Below are positions 9,478-18,800 of a stretch of DNA of 64,000 nt, piece after piece. A model generated the notes under the pieces. That model saw only the letters and a program-made list of their open reading frames with translations. It had not been told where the DNA came from and did no database searches. The DNA is from CAWGJF01 sp963715745 (GTDB taxonomy: Bacteria; Bacteroidota; Ignavibacteria; Ignavibacteriales; Ignavibacteriaceae), in NCBI GenBank assembly GCA_963715745.1, contig OY970271.1, positions 310,001 through 374,000 on the forward strand, given 5' to 3'. Every line of letters begins with the position of its first letter. The stretch's first letter is position 1. The translations under genes and the position numbers were made by a program.

Positions 9478-10734
9478 ATGCCTAGAAAACCGTGGAAACA
9501 ACAATCTTTTGGAGAGAGATTATTAACCTGGCTGGAATATGATTTTGCAGAGAGATATGAAAAATCTATCCAGGCACTGGTTTATTTTGGTGCTGCACTT
9601 CTTGTAATAATAGTTGGCTTAAGAGGCCTTGGCGATATAAGCACTCTTACTTACATACCAAAGTTTCTTTTAAATCCGGAAGGAAAAATTGATTCAAACT
9701 TTGTTATGATTGGGTTGCTTGTTGAGTTTACCATGCTTTGTCTATTGGCTGCAGTTTCATTCTTCTCTCCCAAAAAAGAGGGTGATGAACTTCAGCAAAG
9801 CATATATGTTCTTGCCAATAGCATTGAAGCACTTTCACTTGGCATTCAATCTGAAGCCGGTGAAGGAGTTGTAAAAACTGCCCGGGAAAGTACAACCGCC
9901 ATTAAGACTTTTTTAAATAAAGAAATAGAAACTGTTGATAAATTTAAAGCTCAGACCGAACAACAATTATTACAATTGAACGATGAAATTTCTAAAATAA
10001 GGAAAGACCTGTTTAAGCAAATTGCCGGTTCAACAAACCAGATAAATGATTTTCTCCAGAACGAAAAAAGCAGTCTGGCCAATTATTTTTCTTCTGCCGA
10101 AAGCTTTATTATAAAGAACAAAGATCTGCTTCAAAGTATAACAAATAATTTATCCTTGCTTGCAAAAAATTCGACTTCTGAAACCAAAGGTGTGTTTGAA
10201 CGTGAAAAAGATTTAATAAACAATTTTTATAATATTAATTCAGGCCTTATTTCACAAAGCGGAGAAGAATTCCGCGAAGCGCTGTCAAACTTCGGCTCTA
10301 AGATTGAAGATGTTGTGGCCGAGGCAAGAACGGCATTCAGTAGTGTTGCCGGAAGCTTAAAAGAAGGTGTTAAAATCTCAACCGCCGGGTCTAACGAAGT
10401 TTTTGAACGCGAGAAAGAGATGATTGAAAAATTTTATAAAATTAATTCCGATCTTATCTTAAAATCCAACGATGAATTCAGAAGCATTTTAAAAAATTAT
10501 AATAAAATTTTAGGCGAGGAATCGGAAAGCCTGAAGAGGTTATCTGCAGACCGGTTTACATTGACGGAGCACATGCAAAAAACCAGTAAAACAAATGACA
10601 GATTAATAATGCATTTAGAAAATATTGAAAAAATTCTGAATTCAATCCTCATGGAAAATGGCACAAGCAATCACGAGCCAGGTGTTAAAAGAATGGGGAG
10701 ATGGCAAAGATTTTTTAACAAAACTACATCTTAA
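9478..10734 (+). CDS. GldL-like membrane motor protein with coiled-coil tail
   Basis: 418 residues. Two N-terminal membrane helices (~31-51 and ~74-95) precede a long cytoplasmic region. The second helix reads MIGLLVEFTMLCLLAAVSFF; GldL, the proton-channel subunit of the T9SS/gliding motor, has a closely similar helix with a buried glutamate at the same place (here Glu83). A hydrophilic insert separates the helices. The tail (~105-400) is predicted coiled coil and contains a duplicated block (residues ~238-272 and ~307-341, core FEREK..I..FY.INS.LI). GldL itself is usually 200-270 residues, so this is a long, divergent form. It leads a tight operon (6 bp to the next gene). GldL relationship is inferred from topology and the helix motif. 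Confidence 0.6.
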   Translation: MPRKPWKQQSFGERLLTWLEYDFAERYEKSIQALVYFGAALLVIIVGLRGLGDISTLTYIPKFLLNPEGKIDSNFVMIGLLVEFTMLCLLAAVSFFSPKKEGDELQQSIYVLANSIEALSLGIQSEAGEGVVKTARESTTAIKTFLNKEIETVDKFKAQTEQQLLQLNDEISKIRKDLFKQIAGSTNQINDFLQNEKSSLANYFSSAESFIIKNKDLLQSITNNLSLLAKNSTSETKGVFEREKDLINNFYNINSGLISQSGEEFREALSNFGSKIEDVVAEARTAFSSVAGSLKEGVKISTAGSNEVFEREKEMIEKFYKINSDLILKSNDEFRSILKNYNKILGEESESLKRLSADRFTLTEHMQKTSKTNDRLIMHLENIEKILNSILMENGTSNHEPGVKRMGRWQRFFNKTTS

Positions 10735-10740
10735 TTAATA

Positions 10741-11316
10741 ATGCCATCCCGAAAAGTTTCATTTTACTTTGTATTATATCTTGTGGTACTTGTCGAGCTT
10801 CTCGCTGTTATTATTGAACGTGATAATAGCGAGCTCGAGCTGAAAAAACGTCTGAGCGAGTATGAAACAATACAGGATAGCATAATTGCTTCTTACAATG
10901 AACCGATTTCTTTGACGGTCCAAAAAAGCACTGACTGGTTAATTACTAATCAAAATGATAGTTTGCACCTCATAATTTCTGTGTCAAATCTTCAGACAGC
11001 TGAAGAAAAAGCCAGTGTGAGATACTATTTTGTAGATGATAAACAAAACGAAAATACAACTTCCAGATATTCAATTTTTACTGATAAGAAAACCGGGAAT
11101 GGTCATTTCTACTTTAAATCAAACAGTTCCGGCACTTCTTATTTTAATGTGTATTGTCTTGTGCAGAGAAAATTTCCTAAGTATCTGCCGGATATCATCC
11201 TGGAAGGAATTGCACAAAAGGTTGGAGATCAGTTTAACGTACGCAGTGATACTGTTGATTTTAAGATTAACACAAAAATACAGTCAAGAGAGTTTGACCA
11301 GCCGGGAAGGGGTTAA
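10741..11316 (+). CDS. Short GldM-like membrane-anchored periplasmic protein
   Basis: 191 residues. A single N-terminal helix (~7-25, YFVLYLVVLVELLAVII) follows a short basic stretch, then a predicted helix and a beta-rich periplasmic domain. GldM, the partner of GldL, has the same topology (one helix and periplasmic beta domains) but is about 500 residues. This one is cut short and may represent only the membrane stalk and first domain. The assignment rests on position directly after a GldL-like gene (6 bp gap) and on topology; I do not see a diagnostic GldM motif. A start at 10741 is the only ATG that keeps the helix. Confidence 0.4.
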   Translation: MPSRKVSFYFVLYLVVLVELLAVIIERDNSELELKKRLSEYETIQDSIIASYNEPISLTVQKSTDWLITNQNDSLHLIISVSNLQTAEEKASVRYYFVDDKQNENTTSRYSIFTDKKTGNGHFYFKSNSSGTSYFNVYCLVQRKFPKYLPDIILEGIAQKVGDQFNVRSDTVDFKINTKIQSREFDQPGRG

Positions 11317-11351
11317 TTACTGTTATTAATGAAAGAGCTTTTTAGAATTCA

Positions 11352-12575
11352 ATGAAAAAAATAATTTTAACATTCATCTTGAGTTTGAACTTTTTTAATA
11401 TTTCATTTGCGCAGCCAAGCCAATTGATATTTAGCAGTGAAAATCCCATTCAGGTACTCGATACAATCATAGTTTTTTCTAATGAAAATTTTGATATCCA
11501 GGACAGGCTCTATGACTGGTCAAGTAACTTTAATGATATTGATTATTCTGTAAGCGTTTTCAACTATCTTGAAGATTTTGGTAATTCAGAAAAAAGGTTT
11601 AACAATTATATCGGTGGCTTTGAACGTCGTTACGGCAGTATAAAATATTTTACCTCTTCTGAATTAACTATAAGATCAAATGTTGAAAGAGGCGGCAACC
11701 CGGGAGATTATAAGGTTAATATGGATATAACCATTACGCCGCCAGGAATTTTTTATGTTGTGGGAGAAATTAAAGGCAAAAGTGAACGGGGATCTTATTT
11801 CGAAAATGCTGGTTATTGGGTAATAAATTGTGTTGCACGTGCAGAAAACAGACTAACGAACGACTTTTCAATAAAAAGATCTTATGATTTTAACGACATT
11901 GCAACTTACCGTTTCGGAGAAAGTATTTCTTTTGATTTCAGTATCTCGGGAACAAAGATGAATAATCTTTCTTCATACCACTTTAAAATTTTTGAAGATG
12001 AAAAAGAAATTCTCGATGGAATTGGTTCTTATATAAACCTGGATTTTATAACCAAAAACCCCTCCATGATTAATCACACTTTTAACATCGAAGGTTTGTA
12101 CAGCGGACAGCTTATCAGGTATTTTAATCCTTCAATACCGGGACCGGATTCAACTTACTGGAGATTTAAACTATTGCCTCCCGAGAAACTTGAAATAAAA
12201 ACAAACTGGATCGAAAAAGATAAGTACGAATTAATGGGTAAGCGGGATGTAATCGATGCACTCGATATGAGGCTGGAGGAAAACAGAAAATTTTCGTTTG
12301 CGTGGTTAACAAATCAGAACGAGGGTGCTTTGATTACCAGACCAAAATTAACAAATATCACCGTTAGCTCTGAACCAAATGATTTACTTCGGAGCGAACC
12401 GCAACCATTTTCTACTTATAGTAAAGACTACTGGCAGGTAATTGAAATAAATGTAAACCCGGCATTTATTAATCGAATTGAAAAAAATGAGGTGAAAAAA
12501 GTCACGCTCCATTTTGAGTTCCAAACTATGTTCGGTGAAAAAAGAATTCTGGATTTTGTCGGAGTTGTATTTTAA
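11352..12575 (+). CDS. Exported protein of unknown function in the GldL-like operon
   Basis: 407 residues. A clear signal peptide (MKKIILTFILSLNFFNISFA) precedes a mature chain of alternating beta strands with several Ig-like-looking segments. No cysteine lipobox and no NPFNP sorting domain are present. I do not recognise the family. It sits 35 bp after the GldM-like gene and 21 bp before the porin, so it probably works in the periplasm or at the outer membrane with them. One possibility, by analogy only, is that it supplies periplasmic domains missing from the short GldM-like protein. Confidence 0.55.
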   Translation: MKKIILTFILSLNFFNISFAQPSQLIFSSENPIQVLDTIIVFSNENFDIQDRLYDWSSNFNDIDYSVSVFNYLEDFGNSEKRFNNYIGGFERRYGSIKYFTSSELTIRSNVERGGNPGDYKVNMDITITPPGIFYVVGEIKGKSERGSYFENAGYWVINCVARAENRLTNDFSIKRSYDFNDIATYRFGESISFDFSISGTKMNNLSSYHFKIFEDEKEILDGIGSYINLDFITKNPSMINHTFNIEGLYSGQLIRYFNPSIPGPDSTYWRFKLLPPEKLEIKTNWIEKDKYELMGKRDVIDALDMRLEENRKFSFAWLTNQNEGALITRPKLTNITVSSEPNDLLRSEPQPFSTYSKDYWQVIEINVNPAFINRIEKNEVKKVTLHFEFQTMFGEKRILDFVGVVF

Positions 12576-12596
12576 AACTTCCAATTGGAGAAAAGA

Positions 12597-13511
12597 ATGA
12601 AAAGTTTTTACAAAAATATTTTATTTATAGGATTAGTCATTTTTTGTGTTCAATTTATAACCTCGCAAAATCTGTTTGCCCAGGAAATTCGTAAACCTAT
12701 AAAAATAACTGAAGAAGAAAAGAGTGATTTTCAGACGCGCTTTGGCTCTGCTCTTTCATCACGTTACATGTGGAGGGGGCTAAATCTTTCAAAAGCTCCG
12801 GTCTTCGAGCCATATACAAACTTTTTATTTCACGGATTGGAATTATCCTTTTACGGTGTTTTTGGATTATCAGAAAGCGAAGCGAAGCATCCGGACTTTG
12901 TAAAAAATCCTAACCCTGGCGGAGTTGATCCCTCTGCACTCGAAAAAATTGCTTTTGCCCAGGTAATAACAAATTTGTTTTACAATATTGAAACCGGGAT
13001 AGGAACATTTACGCTTGGTGTGAGTGATTACTATTTTTCTGACAGACTAATAAAACAAACCGAAACTGACGCAAACGGAATTAAAACCATACGCTATACA
13101 CGGTCTTTGTGGGATAACTGGGAAGACAAAGGAAATGGTGCCCACACGCTTGAGGGAACTTTCCGTTATACCGGTAATGAATCCTTTCCACTTTGGATTC
13201 TTTTCGGATATAACTTTTACAACGATCCGGACAATTCAATTTTTGCTGAGGTTGGATATACATTCAGAGTTGCAAAAAACAATTTAAGTCTCTTTGCCGG
13301 CGGTGTGCTGGATGCTTCAGAATGGTACCAGTTCACAGTAAAAAATGGTGTTGTTCAGAAGGGAGTGGGATTAACAAATTTTGGTTTTGTCCTTAACAGG
13401 GAACTACAACTTGAAGAATGGTTAAGTCTTGATTTTTCCGTTCTCGACGTAATGAATTTCTATGAAGAAAGAAATACTATTCTTTTCAAAATGGCAATAA
13501 AAATACGGTGA
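12597..13511 (+). CDS. TorF-like outer-membrane porin
   Basis: 304 residues from the ATG at 12597, which has TTGGAG six bases upstream; a TTG at 12585 would add four residues. A signal peptide (residues ~1-28, ending QNLFAQ) precedes a beta-barrel. The early SALSSRYMWRGLNLSKAP segment matches the S.Y.WRG.....P signature of the TorF family of putative porins, and the chain ends in aromatic/basic strands. It is the last gene of the operon and is followed 2 bp later by the convergent tag gene. A barrel in the same transcript as a GldL-like motor suggests an envelope-spanning assembly, but this is inference. Confidence 0.65.
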   Translation: MKSFYKNILFIGLVIFCVQFITSQNLFAQEIRKPIKITEEEKSDFQTRFGSALSSRYMWRGLNLSKAPVFEPYTNFLFHGLELSFYGVFGLSESEAKHPDFVKNPNPGGVDPSALEKIAFAQVITNLFYNIETGIGTFTLGVSDYYFSDRLIKQTETDANGIKTIRYTRSLWDNWEDKGNGAHTLEGTFRYTGNESFPLWILFGYNFYNDPDNSIFAEVGYTFRVAKNNLSLFAGGVLDASEWYQFTVKNGVVQKGVGLTNFGFVLNRELQLEEWLSLDFSVLDVMNFYEERNTILFKMAIKIR

Positions 13512-13513
13512 GG

Positions 13514-14076
13514 TTAGCCAAGCTCATTATTTCTAAAACATCCGGCAACATGATCATTAACCATTCCGGTTGCCTGCATGTGTGCATAAACTATTGTTGA
13601 GCCGACAAATTTGAATCCTCTCTTTTTAAATCATCACTTATTTTATCAGAGAGTTTAGTTTTGGCCGGAAGCTGCTTCAAGGATTTGAATTTATTTTGAA
13701 TCGGTATTCCGTCAACAAATCCCCAAATGTATCTATCAAATGTTCCGAATTCTTTTCTAACCTGAAGAAAAGCCCTTGCGTTTTTTATTGCCCCTTCAAT
13801 CTTTAGCTTGTTGCGGATAATTCCTGCATCTTTTAGAAGTGAATTTATTTTTCTTCTGTCATACTTTGCAATCTTATTAAAATCAAAATTATCAAATGCT
13901 TTACGAAAGTTTTCTCTTTTATGCAAAATTGTACGCCAGCTTAATCCAGCCTGGAAGCCTTCAAGTATGAGAAATTCGAAAAGTTTTCTATCATTATGCA
14001 AAGGCACTCCCCACTCTTTGTCGTGATATTCTATCATTATTTTATCATCCGAAGGCCAGGGACAGCGGGTTTTCAT
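13514..14076 (-). pseudogene. tag: DNA-3-methyladenine glycosylase I, frameshifted near the C-terminus
   Basis: The enzyme removes 3-methyladenine from alkylated DNA. The frame from 14076 opens with RCPWPSDD, zinc ligands Cys5 and His18, and LEGFQAGLSW with the catalytic-region Glu39. It stops at 13591 after DDLKRED. One base over, the DNA reads RGFKFVGSTIVYAHMQATG and then NDHVAGC before a stop at 13514. That is exactly the missing Tag C-terminus with the other two zinc ligands (HxxxC). The break falls in a five-A run (plus-strand T at 13623-13627); one extra A restores a 187-residue enzyme. Either a recent mutation removing half the zinc site, or a homopolymer error. Divergent from the DUF853 gene. 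Confidence 0.85.
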
Positions 14077-14166
14077 TTATCCTCCTTTAATATCTTACAA
14101 TTTAATCATAAAAATTTTTGTTAATTTACATAAATAATTCTTACCAAAAACTTATAAGAAAATCTG

Positions 14167-15768
14167 ATGGGTACAAAAGAAAATTTTATTGAGGCAATTA
14201 AATCGGGATATACTTTTAAAGATGATTTCATTACGGTTGGGGGAGCCATGTTTAATGAAGAGTGTATTACTGGTTTACCTATAAACATTCCACTTAAAAC
14301 CCTGAACAGGCACGGATTAATTGCCGGTGCTACCGGCACAGGAAAAACAAAAACACTTCAGCTAATCACTGAACAGCTTTCTCTCAAAAGCATTCCGGTT
14401 TTGGTAATGGACATAAAAGGCGATTTGAGCGGAGTTGCAAAACCAGGTATCTCTAATCCGAAGATTAAAGAACGACATGCAAAGATTGGAACTCCATTTG
14501 TTGCGGAAGGTTTTCCTGTAGAAATGCTTTCTCTTTCAGATGAGAAAGGCGTGCGTTTAAGAGCAACCGTTTCTGAATTTGGTCCGGTTCTGCTTTCCAA
14601 GATTTTAGAACTAAATGATACACAATCAAGTTTTGTTTCGATGATATTTAAATATTGTGATGATTCCCATCTACCAATTCTTGATTTAAAAGACTTTAAA
14701 CGTGTGCTCCAGTATGTTTCTAATGAAGGAAAGTCTGATGTTGAAAAAGATTATGGTAAAATTTCAACGAGCTCGGTGGGAACTATTTTAAGAAAGGTTA
14801 TTGAATTGGAACAGCAGGGAGCGGACGTCTTTTTCGGGGAAAAATCATTTGAAGTTGATGATCTGCTTAAAATTGATGAGAATGGGAAAGGTGTGATTTC
14901 AATAATCAGGCTTACTGATTTACAAAACCGACCGAAATTGTTTTCCACTTTTATGCTTTCGCTGCTTGCAGAAATTTATTCCTCGTTTCCGGAGGAAGGC
15001 GATCTTGCTCGCCCAAAACTGGTAATATTTATTGACGAGGCTCACTTGATTTTCAACGAGGCTTCAAAGGCTTTGCTTAATCAGATTGAAACTATAATAA
15101 AATTAATCCGATCAAAAGGTGTCGGAGTTTTCTTCTGCACACAAAATCCGACCGATATTCCGGCGAGTGTTCTTTCACAATTGGGATTAAAAGTTCAACA
15201 TGCTTTGCGTGCCTTTACAGCAAAAGACCGCCAGATGATAAAATTAACTTCTGAGAATTATCCAATTTCAGAATTTTATAAAACTGATGAAATGCTTACC
15301 TCGCTTGGAATTGGAGAAGCAGCAATTACAGCACTTAATGAAAAAGGAATCCCGACTCCACTTGCTTCCACTTTGTTATGTGCACCAAAATCTAGGATGG
15401 ATGTTCTTGAACAAAATGAAATTGACGAAATAGTTAATAATTCAAAGCTGGTTCCAAAATATAACGATGCGATTGATCGGGAAAGCGCATATGAAATTTT
15501 AAATGAAAAGTTGCGGGTTTCACAACAACAGACTCAGTTTGAGGAAGAGCTGAAACATTCAAAATATCAATCGGCTCCGAAATACAAACAGCCACGACAA
15601 ACTACTCAAACCAGGCAAAAGCAAAGCAGGTCAGAGAAAAGTTCGTTCGAAAAAATTTTAACCAGCCCAACCACAAAACAAATCGGAAGAACGGTCGCAA
15701 AGGAATTTGCGCGTGGTTTGCTTGGGGTTCTCGGCTTAGGTGGAAAATCAGGTAAAATTATTTTTTAA
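14167..15768 (+). CDS. HerA-like/DUF853 P-loop ATPase (YjgR type)
   Basis: 533 residues of the DUF853 family, relatives of HerA/FtsK-type NTPases, whose cellular role is poorly known. Walker A is GATGTGKT (residues ~57-64, after HGLIA) and Walker B is LVIFIDEAHLIF (~285-296). Other family features seen are VMDIKGDLSGVA after Walker A and a sensor-like FFCTQNPTDIP. The C-terminal ~70 residues are glutamine- and lysine-rich and probably disordered, ending in a glycine-rich segment (GLLGVLGLGGKSG). Monocistronic, with a strong hairpin right after the stop. The start is the ATG at 14167; no stronger alternative. Confidence 0.85.
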   Translation: MGTKENFIEAIKSGYTFKDDFITVGGAMFNEECITGLPINIPLKTLNRHGLIAGATGTGKTKTLQLITEQLSLKSIPVLVMDIKGDLSGVAKPGISNPKIKERHAKIGTPFVAEGFPVEMLSLSDEKGVRLRATVSEFGPVLLSKILELNDTQSSFVSMIFKYCDDSHLPILDLKDFKRVLQYVSNEGKSDVEKDYGKISTSSVGTILRKVIELEQQGADVFFGEKSFEVDDLLKIDENGKGVISIIRLTDLQNRPKLFSTFMLSLLAEIYSSFPEEGDLARPKLVIFIDEAHLIFNEASKALLNQIETIIKLIRSKGVGVFFCTQNPTDIPASVLSQLGLKVQHALRAFTAKDRQMIKLTSENYPISEFYKTDEMLTSLGIGEAAITALNEKGIPTPLASTLLCAPKSRMDVLEQNEIDEIVNNSKLVPKYNDAIDRESAYEILNEKLRVSQQQTQFEEELKHSKYQSAPKYKQPRQTTQTRQKQSRSEKSSFEKILTSPTTKQIGRTVAKEFARGLLGVLGLGGKSGKIIF

Positions 15769-15773
15769 TTTCT

Positions 15774-15812
15774 TGTGAGACTCACTTTGAAAGTGAGTCT
15801 CACATATTTTTT
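15774..15812 (+). terminator. Perfect 31-nt palindrome acting as terminator between convergent genes
   Basis: TGTGAGACTCACTTT at 15774-15788 and its exact complement at 15790-15804 are separated by one G. The plus-strand hairpin is followed by TATTTTTT, so it ends the DUF853 transcript. It also lies just after the metH stop, but the minus side lacks an immediate T run. The length and perfection of the arms are more than a terminator needs. Confidence 0.8.
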
Positions 15813-15816
15813 CAAT

Positions 15817-18800
15817 CTAATAATTTAATATCGGACCGAGCCATCTTTCAACTTCTTCAATGCTCATTCCTTTCCTACGATGGTAATCAAGCACCTGATC
15901 TTTTTCTATTTTGCCAACGTTAAAATATTTTGAATCCGGGTGTGAAAAATACAGCCCGCAAACTGAGGCTGCAGGATACATTGCAAGACTTTCAGTTAAT
16001 TTAATTCCCGTGTTTTTTTCAACATCAAGCAGTGAAAAAATGATTTGTTTTTCAGTATGGTCCGGTTGTGCAGGATATCCCGGGGCGGGTCTAATCCCCA
16101 CATACTTTTCTTTTATTATTTCTTCATTAGAAAGTTTTTCTTCTTTACCATATCCCCAGTATTCTTTCCTTACTTTTTCATGCAGATATTCAGCAAACGC
16201 TTCTGCAAGTCTGTCAGCAAGTGCTTTAGCAAGAATGCTGTTATAATCATCGTGTTGTTTTTCAAATTTATCGACTAATTTTTCAAGACCTGTTCCGGCA
16301 GTAACAGCAAACATCCCGATATAATCTTCAACCGGGCTTTCTTTCGGTGCAATAAAATCTGCAAGTGCAAAGTTTGGTTGAGAGTCCGATTTTACTTTTT
16401 GCTCTCTTAATGTATGAAGTGTTGTTAATATGTTTTTTCTTTTTGCATCTGAATAAATTTCAATATCATCATCAACCGAGTTTGCTGAGAAAAGGCCAAC
16501 AACTGCATTTGCCTGCAAAAGTTTTTTATTAACTATTTCATCAAGCAGCTTGTTTGCGTCGTCAAAAAGTTTTTTTGCTTCTTCCCCATATTTTGAATCT
16601 TTAAATATTACGGGGTATTTTCCTTTCAGTTCCCAGGTTAAAAAGAATGGAGTCCAGTCAATGTAGCTTCTCAGCGTTTCCAGAGGAAAGTTATTCAGTA
16701 AAGTTATGCCGGGTTTATTTGGCTTTTGAATTTTAGATTTACTCCAATCAATTCTTAGTTTATTTTCTCTTGCTTTTTCAATTGAGAGATAGTTCTTTTC
16801 GGATTTTCTTTTAAAGTGATCTTCTCTCAGTTTATCATATTCGTCTTTCATCTTATTTATGAAAGATTCACTTTCTCCTTTTTTACTTAACAGCTTGCTC
16901 ACAACCGGAACGCTTCTGGACGCATCGAGAACATGTATAACTGCATTACTGTAATTCGGCACAATCTTTACTGCTGTATGAATTCTTGAAGTTGTAGCTC
17001 CGCCAATAAGTAATGGAATTTTCATTTTTCTTCTTTCCATTTCTTTGGCAACATGAACCATTTCATCAAGAGAGGGAGTAATTAATCCGCTTAAACCTAT
17101 TACATCAACTTTTTCATCAATTGCTGTTTGAAGAATTTTATCTGAATGTACCATTACTCCAAGATCAATCACATTATAATTATTGCAACCGAGAACAACG
17201 CCGACAATATTTTTCCCGATATCATGAACATCTCCTTTAACGGTTGCCATCAGGACTTTCCCCTGCTCACGTGTATCAGCGTTTTTTAACTTCTCCTCTT
17301 CAATGTAGGGAATCAGAATGGCAACTGCTTTCTTCATTACTCTTGCACTTTTTACAACCTGTGGGAGAAACATTTTTCCGGATCCGAATAAATCACCCAC
17401 CACATTCATTCCGTCCATTAATGGTCCCTCAATAATCTGAAGGGGTTGTGAATATTTATTTCTTGCTTCTTCAACATCGGCGTCAATAAAATCAACAATG
17501 CCTTTTATGAGGGCGTGTTTTAATCTTTCTTCAACAGAAGCATTTCTCCAATCTTCGGTTTTGGCTTCTGTCTTGTCTTTTTTCTTAATAGTTTCTGCAA
17601 AATCGATTAATCTTTCTGTTGCCTCTGGTCTTCTATTAAGAATAACGTCCTCAACTTTTTCTAACAGCTCTTTTGAGATTTCTTCATAAACTTCAAGCTG
17701 GCCGGCATTTACAATTCCCATATCCATACCAGCTTTAATTGCATGATACAGAAACGCTGAATGCATTGCCTCACGAACTGTATCGTTTCCTCTGAATGAA
17801 AATGAAAGATTACTAACTCCCCCGCTTACTTTTGCAAGAGGAAGATTTTTCTTTATCCATTGAGTTGCTTTGATATAATCAACAGCATAATTGTTGTGCT
17901 CTTCAATCCCTGTGGCTATGGCAAGAATGTTTGGATCAAAAACAATATCCTGCGGTTGGAAGCCTATTTCTTTAGTTAAAATATTATAAGCACGCTCACA
18001 AATTTCTATTCTTCTATTAAAAGTATCCGCCTGACCCTTTTCATCAAACGCCATCACAATTACTGCTGCACCATATTTCAGAATTTTTCTTGCGTGATCT
18101 TTAAATACCTCTTCGCCCTCTTTTAAAGAAATGGAATTTACAATTCCTTTCCCCTGCAAACATTTAAGTCCGGCTTCAATTACTGACCACTTTGATGAAT
18201 CAATCATAAGCGGGAGCTTTGCAATATCAGGCTCGGATGCTATTAGGCTTAAAAACTTTATCATTGCTTGCTCCGAATCAAGCATTCCCTCGTCCATATT
18301 TATATCAAGTACCTGAGCCCCTCCTTCAACCTGGTTTCGCGCAACCGAAAGAGCTTCATCATAATTATTTTCTTTGATCAGTCTTGCAAACTTTTTTGAA
18401 CCAGTTACATTTGTACGTTCCCCGATGTTCATAAAATTGGAATCTGGTCTGAGAATTACCGGCTCCATTCCGCTTAACCGGAGATATAGTTCTCTGCGCT
18501 GTGGAATTCTTGGCTTATAATTTTTTACTAATTCAGAAATTGCTTTAATATGTTCCGGGGTTGTGCCGCAGCAACCTCCCACTATATTTACAAATTCTCT
18601 TTTCAAAAAATCGTCAAGAACTTCAGCCATGGTTTGTGGAGTTTCATCATAACCGCCCATTTCGTTCGGCAAGCCCGCATTTGGGTACACCGACAAAAAC
18701 TTATCTGACACATCCGAAAGATCTGCAACAAACGGTCTCATCTGTTTTGCACCAAGGGCACAATTCAATCCAACGCTTAAAAGATTTTTTGTGTGGGAGA

